64,000 bases of DNA from positions 1 through 64,000 of the forward strand of contig DASVPR010000035.1 of NCBI GenBank assembly GCA_036389485.1, in the 5' to 3' direction. How positions within the stretch are numbered: the stretch's first letter is position 1; every line of letters begins with the position of its first letter. Shown here piece after piece: positions 39,201 through 46,961 of this stretch. The translations under genes were made by a program, and so were the position numbers. The notes under the pieces are model-generated. The model ran no database searches and was not told where the DNA came from. It saw only the letters and a list, made by a program, of their open reading frames with translations. The DNA comes from CADCVT01 sp036389485 (GTDB taxonomy: Bacteria; Actinomycetota; Thermoleophilia; Solirubrobacterales; Solirubrobacteraceae).

Positions 39201-42200
39201 TAAGCGAGCGACGGGGTCGGCATCGAGACGCCGGTGAACGTCGCGCCGGCGGAGACGGCGGGCGGTTCGATGGCGTGGAAGGTGCCGTTCCTCGGGCGGT
39301 AGACCAGCGACCGTCGATCGCCGGCCGCGAGGGCCGACCCGTCGGACGCGATGTCGACCGCCTGAAGGTCCTGCGACGTGCCGCACGGCTCGATGCCCGC
39401 GGCGCAGGGACGTCCGGCGGCGGGATCGAGCTGGATGCGCGAGCCGAGGACCGCGATCCGTCCGTCCTCCCCCACGACGAGGCCCTGTCCGTCGCGCTCG
39501 ACCGCGATCGCGTTGATCCGCGAGCCGGCGGAGACCAGGCGCGTCGGCTCCCAGCCGGGGATGTCGATCTTCTCCCAGCCGGTGAGCCGGTCGTAGCGGT
39601 AGACGACGCTGCTGGCGGTGCCGACCCACAGCGAGCCGTCGGGGGCGCCGGTCGCGGCGGTGATCCGCTCGGCGACGGGGTGCGGCATGTCCTCGAAGAC
39701 CGGCCGTGGCTGCTCGTTCGCGTAGCGGTAGAGCGTCATGCTCGGCTGCAGGGTGCCCTTGCGCCCGCTGTAGACGCCGGTGCGCGGGACGACCCCGAGC
39801 CAGAGGCCGTCGCCGCCGTCGGAGCCCAGCACCTCGGGCTTCGCCACTGTGTTCGAGTTGCCGCCGCCGGTCAGCTCGAACGGCGTGGGCAACACGCCCC
39901 AGCGGCCGGCGTCGCCGTCGTCGGGATCGAACCGGAGCGCGGGGATGGCCATGGGCCCTTCGGGCGGCTGGACGACGACCGCGGCGCCGTCCTGGTCGGC
40001 GAGCGTGACGACGTCGAGCCGCCTGTCGACCGCGGGCCCGCTGCGCAGGTAGTAATCGCTGAGCGCATCGTCGGCCGTGTACGTCGACCAGCCGTCCGCG
40101 GTCAGGCGCAACGCCGCCGACGGGCTGCCGCCGAGCGCCTGGCGGGTCTCGTCGCCCAGCGTGTCGGCCTGATCCTGCGCCGGCGTCCCGAACCGCCCGA
40201 TGGCCCACCCCACGTAGCCGTCGCCGTTCTTCGCCACCGAGAAGCCGCGGATGACGCCCTGCTGACCGGGCGGGGTGGCGTTCCGCGGGTCGTAGTCGAC
40301 CGCCCACCGCGGCTCGTCCTCGGCGGTGTCGAGGTGCATGACGACGGGGTAGTAGGCGGAGCCCGCACTGCCGGCCGCCGCTCCGCTCACCCCGTTGGCC
40401 GGCCGATGCCCGGCGAGGTACAGCCGGCGGCCGGCGACCGAGAAGGAGAACCGGGTCGCGCCGGGCCGCTCCCTGAGCAGCGTCTGCCACGGCGACGCCG
40501 TGTCGTCGGGCGCCGGGTCGCCGCATTCGACCCGGGTCTCGCGGCTGCTCAGGCAATCGATCCACCGGGTCCCGTCGAAGTGGACCAGCATCGGGGTGAA
40601 GCCGTTGCCGATCGCCCAACCGTCGTCGGGGGCGGTGAACGCGATGGACTGGAAGTAGCCGCCGCCCGGGACGGCGACGTTGTTCTCCTCCTCGTCCGGG
40701 AGCTCCGCCCACCGCCCGTCGCGGTAGCGCAGGAACCCGCCGGTCCGAAGCGCGGCCACGACTTCGAAGCGGTCGTCGTTGTCGTCGTCGCCGTCGTTCT
40801 CGAACGGCACGCGCGCGGCCGCCATGATCTCGAACCCGTCAGCGGCGACCAGGCCTTCGCACGCGGGGTCCGGCGGAACCTGGTCGGGCACGCCGGCCGC
40901 GTCGCAGCGCGTCCAGCGCTCCCCGTCGAAATGGAGGAGCCTGTTGCCGAGGGCCCATCCCTCGCGACCGCCGGGGCTCATGACGACCACGTGCGTCCTG
41001 AAGATGTCGCCGGGTGACGGAGTCCCCGCCGAGAGCCAGCCGGGTGGGTCGAGGAGGTCCTTCGGCCGCGCGGCGAGCGGCGGGACGACGCCCGGCGGGG
41101 CTGCGGGGCTCGTCGGGCGGAACGCGTCGTACGGCGACGTGTCGGGCCGCTCGGCGGCGTCGCGGCGGCCGAGCGGCGTGCGCGGCTTCGTCGTGTTCGC
41201 GTCCGCGGCGCCGCCGAGGCGCATGATCGCGCCCTTCTTGCCGACGGCCCACGCCGCGGCGCCGTCCTCGGTGTACATCAACGCCTGCAGCGCGTAGGTC
41301 GGCATCGCGTAGAGGCGCCGCGAGTTCTTCTCGTCGGCCACGTTCTGCCGGGGGTTGCAGTCGAGGTAGCTGCCGTCCGGCCGCGCGACCTGGTCCGTCC
41401 CCGGGCAGTCCACCGGGCTCGGCGTCGCCGTGGCGCTCTCGAGCGTCGTGTACGCGACGCCCTGCTCGTTGGGCATCCACTCGCCCACCGCCCAGTCCAT
41501 CGTGTGGTCCCGATGGCCGTCGTGCGGCGTCGACAGCTCGGCGACGGGATCGCGCCGCAGCCCTGCGAAGTCCCCGTCCCCGGCGAGCAGGCGCAGGCCG
41601 CTCAGCCGCGGGTTGGCCGCGGCGCTCGAGAGGTTGCCCGTGACGTCCGCGCTCGTGCCGTCGTCGTTCAGCGCGCCCGTCGCCGCGTTCGCGGTGCCGA
41701 TCGCCGGCTGCTTGCTCGACAGGACGATCTCGCCTATCACACGCGACGGGGGCTCGGCGAAGGGGTCGAGCGGCGGCGGGCCCCCGGCCGAGCTGACGAC
41801 CGAGAGCATCTGCACCGTCGGGTCGTCGAAGCGCTCGAGGAGGCTGACGGAGTAGAGGCTGTCGGCGAGGGTCTGGCGACCCTTGGCCAGCCTGCCCTGG
41901 GACTGGTTGTCGGCGCCCAGCGTGTCGTCCTCGACGACCAGCCTGCGCGCCTCCCAGTACCTCCCGTCGCCGAGCGTCAGCACGCGCGGCTGGTTCTCGG
42001 CGGCGCGGGTGGGATCGTCGGGCGTGCAGCAGCCGCTCGTGACCGCGACGGCCCGGATCAGCTTCGCGTCCCCGGCCGCGAACCGGATCTGCCGCACCCG
42101 GAACCGGAACTCGTCCGCGCGCGAGAACTCGTTGCCGGGGCGCGAGCGGTCCCACGGCTGCTCGAGGAACTTCCCGTTCCGCCACATCCACAGCTTCGCG

Positions 42201-42934
42201 TAGCCGCCCGCGACGCCGCACTCGGTCGTCGTCTCGTTCTCGGGGGTCACGAGCTTGCAGTCGTCCGCCGCCCGCTCGGAGGTGGGGCTGAAGTCGACCG
42301 CGGTGAGCGCGCCCATCGTCTCGGGCAGCTCGAGCTCCTTCCAGGCGCCGCCCTCCAGCAGCCACGCGCGCGCGTGGCCCGCCGGATCGAGCGCCGGGTC
42401 CGCGAGCGGCTCCTCGCGCTCCGGGTACTCGCCGTCGCCGCCGACCGCGAGCGCGCGATCGGGCCCGATCCACGCGACCGCCGCGATGTAGCCCGGCTTG
42501 TCGGCGCCGGGCAGGTCGACCTTGGTCCACTTGTCGACCCCGAGGTCCTGGACGTACTTGTAGAGCGCCGGCACGCGATCGCAGTCGGTCGCCATCAGCT
42601 CGTCCCAGGAGATGCTCGGGTCGGCGCACTCGGCGCCGCCCGCGAGACCGTTGCTCTCGTTCAACAGGTCGATCGCGTGGAAGTCGACGGTGAACGGCGT
42701 CGGCGATTGCGGCGCGAGGACCGGCGTCTGCTCCCCGTCGAGCAGCAGATCCTCGTGAACGGCTCCGCCGACGTGCTTCCAGACCTTGATCCCGTCGGGC
42801 TCCCAGGGCCGTGCCTTCGGCGTGTACTGCGTGTCGACGCCCGGCACGGACTCCTGTGCGATGGCAAGCGCGGCGGCGCACGCGGTCAGCAGGACCGCGA
42901 GCACGAACGCGAGCATGTCATTCGAGCGCCTCAA
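36212..42934 (-). CDS. Giant exported beta-propeller / calcineurin-like phosphoesterase surface protein with C-terminal anchor
   Basis: About 2240 residues. A signal peptide (MLAFVLAVLLTACAAALA) is followed by some 1400 residues of repeats with words such as WAVG, GWAIGN and ALAVGGDGE with aromatic residues, typical of propeller blades. A calcineurin-like metallophosphoesterase region at about 1440-1690 contains TLFTGDISDA, FGALGGRDLS and VAVVDTSQRS; the usual GNHD motif is GGRD here, so activity is doubtful. Pro-rich linkers (about 2040-2110) and a single hydrophobic segment near 2195-2218 with an Arg-rich tail suggest wall/membrane anchoring. The promoter position favours TTG 42934 or ATG 42916 over GTG 42946. 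Confidence 0.8.
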   Translation of the reverse strand: MRRSNDMLAFVLAVLLTACAAALAIAQESVPGVDTQYTPKARPWEPDGIKVWKHVGGAVHEDLLLDGEQTPVLAPQSPTPFTVDFHAIDLLNESNGLAGGAECADPSISWDELMATDCDRVPALYKYVQDLGVDKWTKVDLPGADKPGYIAAVAWIGPDRALAVGGDGEYPEREEPLADPALDPAGHARAWLLEGGAWKELELPETMGALTAVDFSPTSERAADDCKLVTPENETTTECGVAGGYAKLWMWRNGKFLEQPWDRSRPGNEFSRADEFRFRVRQIRFAAGDAKLIRAVAVTSGCCTPDDPTRAAENQPRVLTLGDGRYWEARRLVVEDDTLGADNQSQGRLAKGRQTLADSLYSVSLLERFDDPTVQMLSVVSSAGGPPPLDPFAEPPSRVIGEIVLSSKQPAIGTANAATGALNDDGTSADVTGNLSSAAANPRLSGLRLLAGDGDFAGLRRDPVAELSTPHDGHRDHTMDWAVGEWMPNEQGVAYTTLESATATPSPVDCPGTDQVARPDGSYLDCNPRQNVADEKNSRRLYAMPTYALQALMYTEDGAAAWAVGKKGAIMRLGGAADANTTKPRTPLGRRDAAERPDTSPYDAFRPTSPAAPPGVVPPLAARPKDLLDPPGWLSAGTPSPGDIFRTHVVVMSPGGREGWALGNRLLHFDGERWTRCDAAGVPDQVPPDPACEGLVAADGFEIMAAARVPFENDGDDDNDDRFEVVAALRTGGFLRYRDGRWAELPDEEENNVAVPGGGYFQSIAFTAPDDGWAIGNGFTPMLVHFDGTRWIDCLSSRETRVECGDPAPDDTASPWQTLLRERPGATRFSFSVAGRRLYLAGHRPANGVSGAAAGSAGSAYYPVVMHLDTAEDEPRWAVDYDPRNATPPGQQGVIRGFSVAKNGDGYVGWAIGRFGTPAQDQADTLGDETRQALGGSPSAALRLTADGWSTYTADDALSDYYLRSGPAVDRRLDVVTLADQDGAAVVVQPPEGPMAIPALRFDPDDGDAGRWGVLPTPFELTGGGNSNTVAKPEVLGSDGGDGLWLGVVPRTGVYSGRKGTLQPSMTLYRYANEQPRPVFEDMPHPVAERITAATGAPDGSLWVGTASSVVYRYDRLTGWEKIDIPGWEPTRLVSAGSRINAIAVERDGQGLVVGEDGRIAVLGSRIQLDPAAGRPCAAGIEPCGTSQDLQAVDIASDGSALAAGDRRSLVYRPRNGTFHAIEPPAVSAGATFTGVSMPTPSLAYLTSDTGQLFRGDLEGDDWRWRLDAVDANGRTLTIGDKKKPTALNAVAVDADGNGYAVGDEGIILEHSGGSWRRLASGYRDNFLTVALPDPMGDTPGALIGGQQGIIVTLSEGRFHVARHADPYDPLVAATGEDIVGRVVGLALLPGTKAGQVEAWAALQVPPDPRARRAPEPQALLHYTSDPDDPLLDGRHSVRPLPDAPLARPGEIAFAAFGRTDCHADTCREYQGSNQLNNVVPRRIAKELGERAKRPGGPLFTLFTGDISDASGRVGADDVQTDPDTPLDRNVIQRRWREMVPPLFENRGVPLFGALGGRDLSQVRACVSATCPSTAQAEQSRTNAPWRQAMADMPAPWGTSNDRADTEKVEFKPVGTGGGADVLGGANTHYAFDVERGGDRVARVAVVDTSQRSLSTSDREQNPVEPGGQLTWLESVLCREGTQATVATTQCRVPRDLPTIVLTNTPTYTYNTDAGTATDTLTDSATFETTLLRLQVTSVVQGRLGWNGRYFATAAGVHYPCVGGTHPTQADIPAPSSAPRCDPTDTDTSAADDALNEAADSLQSLAPPEVQQTASETQQTVTDLSNGNVGGLVDFVVASGGGGRLAQEGGDASAGFWHGYTLVRLLPGSTDPRTTVVEQRPLFDWITVTSKKRRIGPGGTTKIEGIGREVVGTDQPMRYDAIDSPAITHRYDLVRADREKPWLPARDADGNYVPLPESVATIDRMTGEVKAGRGNQDREYALAILSVDDQAAALPLVFEPRKSFEPKPPVVSDTLSSVQISEPARPPATIVLGTAPATLPPSAPPPSAPPPGNLNVTMPPPLPFSAPPPINATPTATPPPPPPAPPPPPAETAMPLNLTLKVSGLNVAPQMSTFPPPAPPVNPAPPGGARKEARQRQAAVAKSEQGGDGKGEGADAHGRQDAVDSPNSAMTRLDQGKGGMAFTAYERRDQPSAWARGALYGGGLTLAAFLMAMTWTVVRPRPKRRAPEVPAPAYARRRRY

Positions 42935-42949
42935 GATGTACCCCACCGC

Positions 42950-42978
42950 AACAACGCAGCAGAGGCCCGATGTGCAAC
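42950..42978 (-). promoter_or_regulatory. Envelope-regulon promoter (GTTGC-N17-CGTTGTT)
   Basis: On the minus strand GTTGC (42978-42974) and CGTTGTT (42956-42950), spacer 17, directly before the giant surface-protein gene. One mismatch in the -35 element compared with GTTAC. Confidence 0.5.
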
Positions 42979-42999
42979 GGCGTCTTTTCGGTGTGCCGC

Positions 43000-43599
43000 C
43001 TACGGCTTGACGGCCGTGAAGGCGCCGCGCAGCTCCCAGAACTCGAACGGGGTACGGATGCAGTCGTCGCGCAGCGACGTCGCGTAGCTCGGCTGCGTCT
43101 CGGCGACCCCCGTGACGGACCACGCGGTGTCGTTGTTGAGGCTGCCGTAGCCGCGGCCCTGGACCTGCATCAGGTTCCCGCCCCGCAGGGATCCCTCCCA
43201 GCCCGCGAGGTGGATCTGATAGTCGAGCTGGTGGATGTCGGGAACCCGCGGGTCGGAGAACTCGACACGCGTCCCGACGCCGAGGCTGAACGTCTGACCG
43301 TCGCCGAAGAGGTCCATCCCCGCGAGCCCGCACCACGCCCAGGTGAGCTTGCCGCTCGAGACCATCGACCCGGCCGCGTCCGGCACGTGGACACCGGCGG
43401 CGGTGTTGCTGTAGCTGCACCGCGGGGCGGCCCCCAGGTCGTACTCGGACCCGCCCACGAGCAGCGGCCCCCGGACGGCCGGGTCCGCTCTGAACTGGCC
43501 GAGGAACGAGCACGTCAGCGTCTGCGACGCCGAGGCGCTCGGAGCGGCCGCCGCGAGAGCGAGGCCGAGGATCGCGACGGCGACGGCCGCGAGCCTCAC
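43000..43599 (-). CDS. Secreted paralogue D, most divergent member of a four-gene array
   Basis: A 199-residue exported protein with signal peptide (RLAAVAVAILGLALAAAAPS). It is related to the next three genes upstream in the operon by position, size and the words RVEFSDPRVPDIHQLDYQIH, GSLRGGNLM and SLNNDTAWSVTGVAE. It lacks the RYEND/CGTG block well kept in the others and has CGLAGMDLFGDG there instead. Function unknown. GTG start. No promoter of its own was seen, so it is likely read through from upstream paralogues. Confidence 0.72.
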   Translation of the reverse strand: MRLAAVAVAILGLALAAAAPSASASQTLTCSFLGQFRADPAVRGPLLVGGSEYDLGAAPRCSYSNTAAGVHVPDAAGSMVSSGKLTWAWCGLAGMDLFGDGQTFSLGVGTRVEFSDPRVPDIHQLDYQIHLAGWEGSLRGGNLMQVQGRGYGSLNNDTAWSVTGVAETQPSYATSLRDDCIRTPFEFWELRGAFTAVKP

Positions 43600-43669
43600 G
43601 ATCGCACCGCTTCCAGTTCGATGCTGAGTCCGCTCGTGGGCGGCGGCGGCACGAGGACTGGAGCGCGCC

Positions 43670-44272
43670 TCATGGGCGCCAGCCCTCGATGTGGCCGCCG
43701 AACGCGAACACGGCGACGGATGCGGTCACGCATCCGCCCGTGTTGGCGGGTCGCAGTACGACGTAGCCGGTGACCCCCCAGCCGGCGTCATTGTTGAGCG
43801 ATCCGGGGACTGAGCTGCCGTCCTTCGTGGTCAGGTTGCCGCCACGGAGGGCCCCGTGGAAGCCGAAGAAGTCCACCCGGTAGTCGAGCTGCGTCACGTC
43901 GGGCACGCGAGGGTCGTGGAAGTCGATGTACGTCCCGGGCCCGGTCGCTCCCACCGGACGCGTGTGCGTGTGCCCGAAGAACCGGCCCGTGCCGCAGAGG
44001 TCGTTCTCGTAGCGCCCGGTCGACTGGAAGGTCGCCGTCGTCTCCACGACCTCACCCGTTCTGGCGACGACGACGCAGTGGGCGTCGCGAGGCGCGCCGC
44101 CCGCGTCGTAGGTGCCTGCTCCGCCGGTTGTCGGAGCCGGCGGAACGGTGGGTGTCAGGCCGGCCAAGTGGCCGGGCGGGAACGTGCAGGAGAAGCTCTC
44201 AGCCGCCGAAGCGCTCGCGGGCACGGCGAGAACGGCGAGCGCGACGGTCGCGATCAGCGCGAGGCGTCTCAC
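43670..44272 (-). CDS. Secreted paralogue C of the four-gene array
   Basis: A 200-residue exported protein of an unrecognised family. After the signal peptide come a Cys (FSCTFPPG), TGGAGTYDAGGAPRDAHC, the core GRYENDLCGTGRFFGHTHTR, PVGATGPGTYIDFHDPRVPD, VTQLDYRVDF, GALRGGNLTTKDG and LNNDAGWGVTGYV, ending with another Cys. The paired Cys suggest disulfides, and the fold is probably all-beta. The GTG start overlaps the stop of paralogue B (GTGA), so translation is coupled. Confidence 0.75.
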   Translation of the reverse strand: MRRLALIATVALAVLAVPASASAAESFSCTFPPGHLAGLTPTVPPAPTTGGAGTYDAGGAPRDAHCVVVARTGEVVETTATFQSTGRYENDLCGTGRFFGHTHTRPVGATGPGTYIDFHDPRVPDVTQLDYRVDFFGFHGALRGGNLTTKDGSSVPGSLNNDAGWGVTGYVVLRPANTGGCVTASVAVFAFGGHIEGWRP

Positions 44273-44889
44273 GGCGTCACCGCGTCGATGTGGCCGCTCA
44301 CGAGGAACGTGCCGGAGGAGCGCAGCACGCAGTCGACCGGTGACGGGGGACGCACCTCGGCGACCCCGGTCACCCGCCAGCTCGAGGCGTTGTCGACCGT
44401 GCCGGTGGTCGCGGGCGTCACGCCGTCCTTGGTGACCAGGTTGCCGCCGCGCAGCGGGCCCTCGCCCGCGACGAAGTCGATCCGGTAGTCGAGCTGCGTG
44501 ACGTCGGGAGCCGCGGGATCGGCGAAGTCGATGTACGTCCCGGGCCCGGTCGTCCCCACCGGGCGCGTGGCGGTGTTCCCGAACCAGCGCCCCGTGCCGC
44601 AGACGTCGTTCTCGAACCGGCCGGTCGACACGATCTTCGCCGTGGTCGCGCCGCCGACGGTCCCTCTGTGGAACGTGCAGTGAGCGTCGAGGTCGGCCGG
44701 CGCGCCCCCGAAGGTGTAGGTGCCGCCCCCGCCGGTGCCGGGGAGCGCGGGAACGGAGGGGACGTAGCGGCCCGACTGCTCGACGAAGGAGCACGAGAAG
44801 CTCTGCGACGCCGAGGCGGTCGTGGGCGCGGTCATCCCGGCGACCGCGACGGCCGCCGCCACTGCGAGGAACCCCGTGTGGACACGCAT
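44269..44889 (-). CDS. Secreted paralogue B of the four-gene array
   Basis: A 206-residue exported protein. The signal peptide MRVHTGFLAVAAAVAVAGMT runs to about ASAS. The mature region has FSCSFVEQ, GTYTFGGAPADLDAHCTF, GRFENDVCGTGRWFGNTATR, PVGTTGPGTYIDFADPAAPD, VTQLDYRIDFVAGEGPLRGG, NLVTKDGVTPATTGTVDN and a terminal Cys before SGHIDAVTP. Very close to paralogue A through the central 100 residues. It has its own regulon promoter 23 bases before the ATG. Function unknown. Confidence 0.75.
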   Translation of the reverse strand: MRVHTGFLAVAAAVAVAGMTAPTTASASQSFSCSFVEQSGRYVPSVPALPGTGGGGTYTFGGAPADLDAHCTFHRGTVGGATTAKIVSTGRFENDVCGTGRWFGNTATRPVGTTGPGTYIDFADPAAPDVTQLDYRIDFVAGEGPLRGGNLVTKDGVTPATTGTVDNASSWRVTGVAEVRPPSPVDCVLRSSGTFLVSGHIDAVTP

Positions 44890-44912
44890 CAACCCCCAAC
44901 CCGTCCACTGAC

Positions 44913-44941
44913 TAGAACGCGCGCGGCCGCTCGAACGTAAC
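44913..44941 (-). promoter_or_regulatory. Envelope-regulon promoter (GTTAC-N17-CGTTCTA)
   Basis: Minus strand GTTAC (44941-44937) and CGTTCTA (44919-44913), spacer 17, in the gap between paralogues A and B. Confidence 0.65.
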
Positions 44942-44962
44942 GGCCCCTCCTGAACGACACGA

Positions 44963-44988
44963 GGGGCCGCCGGCGAACCGGCGGCCCC
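44963..44988 (-). terminator. Hairpin between paralogues A and B, with an overlapping alternative pairing
   Basis: GGGGCCGCCGG / CCGGCGGCCCC form a perfect 11-base stem with a CGAA loop, 32 bases after the stop of paralogue A. The right arm as transcribed can instead pair with CGGCCCCT at 44941-44948 (through AGGGGCCG at 44962-44969), so two structures exclude each other. Confidence 0.65.
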
Positions 44989-45019
44989 ACGCATCAGCAC
45001 TTCGGTGTCGGTCCCCGTC

Positions 45020-45643
45020 TTACGGGTGGACCGCCCGGAAGTGGCCGGCGACCTCGAACGCCGCGACCGGGGCGTTCACGCAGCCGCCGGTGTTGGCCGG
45101 ACGGATGTTGACCACGCCGGTGGCGACCCACTGGTTGTCGCCGTTGACCGTGCCGGTCGTCGCGGGCGTCACGCCGTCCTTGTTGACCAGGTTGCCGCCA
45201 CGCAGCGCACCCTCACCGGCGACGAAGTCGATCCGGTAGTCGACCTGCGTGATGTCGGGCACGGAGCCGCTCGCGAAGTCGATGTACGTCCCGGGGCCGG
45301 TCGTGCCGACCGGGCGGTTCGCCGTGTTGCCGAACGCGCGGCCGGTGCCGCAGATGTCGTTCTCGTAGCGGCCCTTCGACTCGATGTGAGCGGTCGTGGT
45401 GACCACCGTCGGCGGCGTCGTCGCCGTGTTCGTGTACGTGCAGAGCGCCGCGTCGCCGCCGAAGTTGTACGAACCCGCGCCGCCGGTGGTCGGAGGCGCC
45501 GCGATGACCGGCGTCAGCCCGCCGGCCAGGCCGGTGAACGTGCAGTCCGCGATCTGGGCAGCCGACGCGCTCGGAACAGCCACGGCGAAGCTCGCGGCCA
45601 CGGCGGCCAGCGCGAGCATGAGGAACCTCTTGCTGAGGTGCAT
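45020..45643 (-). CDS. Secreted paralogue A, first gene of the four-gene array
   Basis: A 207-residue exported protein. The signal peptide MHLSKRFLMLALAAVAASFA leads to ASAA. The mature protein has IADCTFTGLAGG, GAGSYNFGGDAALCTYTN, GRYENDICGTGRAFGNTANR, PVGTTGPGTYIDFASGSVPD, ITQVDYRIDFVAGEGALRGG, NLVNKDGVTPATTGTVNG, and GGCVNAPVAAFEVAGHFRA near the end. I know no family for it. A GGGAGG ribosome site precedes the ATG. The GTTAT-N17-AGTTCTT promoter is 84 bases upstream. It follows directly downstream of the ECF sigma gene on the same strand. Confidence 0.77.
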   Translation of the reverse strand: MHLSKRFLMLALAAVAASFAVAVPSASAAQIADCTFTGLAGGLTPVIAAPPTTGGAGSYNFGGDAALCTYTNTATTPPTVVTTTAHIESKGRYENDICGTGRAFGNTANRPVGTTGPGTYIDFASGSVPDITQVDYRIDFVAGEGALRGGNLVNKDGVTPATTGTVNGDNQWVATGVVNIRPANTGGCVNAPVAAFEVAGHFRAVHP

Positions 45644-45726
45644 GGAGATACTGCCTCCCGTTTTTGTCAGCGCCGTCGGTATGACCCCCCAGCCTCCGAT
45701 CCGGCGCGCTTGAGCCTGTCGAGGGC

Positions 45727-45755
45727 AAGAACTCACGAGCCCCCGCTCGCATAAC
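45727..45755 (-). promoter_or_regulatory. Envelope-regulon promoter (GTTAT-N17-AGTTCTT)
   Basis: Minus strand GTTAT (45755-45751) and AGTTCTT (45733-45727), spacer 17. The -10 has A in place of C, but the -35 is identical to that before the Tat phosphoesterase. Confidence 0.5.
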
Positions 45756-45786
45756 GCAAACCTTTAAGAGCCCGCAGAACGCGTTC

Positions 45787-46854
45787 TCAGAACGGACGGC
45801 TCAGGCGTGACGTGTACACGCGCGCGGGCTGCGGGAGCAGCGCGAAGCGCCGCGCGCGCAGCACAGTGGCGGGGCGCACGCGCATCGTCATCGCGTTGCG
45901 CCGGCGCTCGCCGCGGCGGCGCAGCGCGTCGAGCCGGTCCTCCAGGCTGCGGCGCGCGCGGTACTCGAGCTGGCGCACCGCCTCGGGGCTGCGGTCGAGG
46001 ACCGTGCACATCTCCTCGGTCGAGAGGTCGAGCATGAACCGCAGCGCGATCACCTGGCGCTGCGGCAGCGGCAGCCGCTCGAGCAGGATCATGAGGTCGG
46101 AGTTGCTGATCGACTCGAGCATCTCGCCCATCTCGAACCGCGCGGCGTCGGCGCGCTGGTTGATGCGGTCGGGCTCCTCGCACTGGACCCACCTGCCCTT
46201 GCGCACGCGGCTGATCAGCTCGTTGCGCGCGATCCGGAACAGCCAAGCGCGGAACGGGACGCCGGCGCGCAGCTCGTAGCGCGGCAGCGCCTGGAGCGCC
46301 TTGACGAAGACGTCCTGCGTCGCGTCTTCGGCCTCGTGCTCGTCGCGCAGGGCGACGCGCATGTACGAGTACACGCTGTCGAAGTGCTGCAGGTACAGCT
46401 CGGGCATCGCCTCGCGGTCGCCTGACTGCGCCCGGGCGACGAGCCGAGCGGTGTCGACGTCGCGCTCGCGCTGCTCGCCGGCCTGCACGCGCTCGAGCAC
46501 CATGATCTGGTCGGCGTACGGCTGGGCGAACGAGGGCAGCGCCGGGGGCGCGACGCGCACGACCGGGGCGCGGCGCTCGGCGATCCGGCGGCCGCGCACG
46601 TTGCGGATGCGCCGGCGGTCGCCGGCGGGCGGCGGGTCGGGCGCGGCCGCGCGTCGGTCGGCGCGGCGGCGGTCGGTGCGGCGCGTCTCGACGACGATCG
46701 CCACGGACTCGTCCTCGGCGAAGTGCCGGCGCAGGCGGTCGTGCAGCTTCCGCGCCAGCCCTGCTGGGATCACGATGTAGTAGACCGTCCGGCGCCCGGC
46801 ACCGTTCGTCTCGGTGCCGTTCCCGCCGCCGGAGCGAGCCCCCCGCCACTTCAT
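45787..46854 (-). CDS. ECF-type RNA polymerase sigma factor with an N-terminal accessory domain
   Basis: A 355-residue protein. Residues about 25-70 form a small alpha/beta module (VYYIVIPAGLARKLHDRLRR, then VAIVVETRR), followed by an Arg-rich stretch (RRTDRRRADRR) and a linker. Sigma region 2 (about 140-230) is complete: LYLQHFDSVYSYMRVALRDE, EAEDATQDVFVKALQALP, and FRAWLFRIARNELISRVRKG. Region 4 (about 265-315) reads LPLPQRQVIALRFMLDLSTE and then EAVRQLEYRARRSLEDRL. A GGAGGAGAG ribosome site precedes the ATG. Its own promoter is of the housekeeping type, while its neighbours on both sides have the GTYAY-N17-CGTT motif, making it the best candidate for the factor that reads that motif. No classical anti-sigma gene is adjacent. 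Confidence 0.9.
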   Translation of the reverse strand: MKWRGARSGGGNGTETNGAGRRTVYYIVIPAGLARKLHDRLRRHFAEDESVAIVVETRRTDRRRADRRAAAPDPPPAGDRRRIRNVRGRRIAERRAPVVRVAPPALPSFAQPYADQIMVLERVQAGEQRERDVDTARLVARAQSGDREAMPELYLQHFDSVYSYMRVALRDEHEAEDATQDVFVKALQALPRYELRAGVPFRAWLFRIARNELISRVRKGRWVQCEEPDRINQRADAARFEMGEMLESISNSDLMILLERLPLPQRQVIALRFMLDLSTEEMCTVLDRSPEAVRQLEYRARRSLEDRLDALRRRGERRRNAMTMRVRPATVLRARRFALLPQPARVYTSRLSRPF

Positions 46855-46879
46855 GGTCTCTCCTCCCGACCGGGGCGGC

Positions 46880-46908
46880 AAGGTACGCGGCCGGGCCGCC
46901 GATCGCAA
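46880..46908 (-). promoter_or_regulatory. Housekeeping-type promoter of the ECF sigma gene
   Basis: Minus strand TTGCGA (46908-46903) and TACCTT (46885-46880), spacer 17. Transcription would start about 20 bases before the ATG, just upstream of the ribosome site. Confidence 0.5.
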
Positions 46909-46926
46909 GTCGCAGCTCCGGCGAGC

Positions 46927-46955
46927 GTCACATCGCGGACCGTCCGCGCGTTGTT
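46927..46955 (+). promoter_or_regulatory. Envelope-regulon promoter (GTCAC-N17-CGTTGTT)
   Basis: GTCAC at 46927-46931 and CGTTGTT at 46949-46955, spacer 17, six bases before the ATG of the CWB2-type lipoprotein and divergent from the ECF sigma promoter. Confidence 0.7.
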
Positions 46956-46961
46956 CCGGCG

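Noticed and set aside
36387..41017. Very long plus-strand frames opposite the giant surface-protein gene
   Set aside because: They are rich in Arg/Val/Asp shadow codons without motifs; the minus strand shows a signal peptide, repeats and a domain plan.
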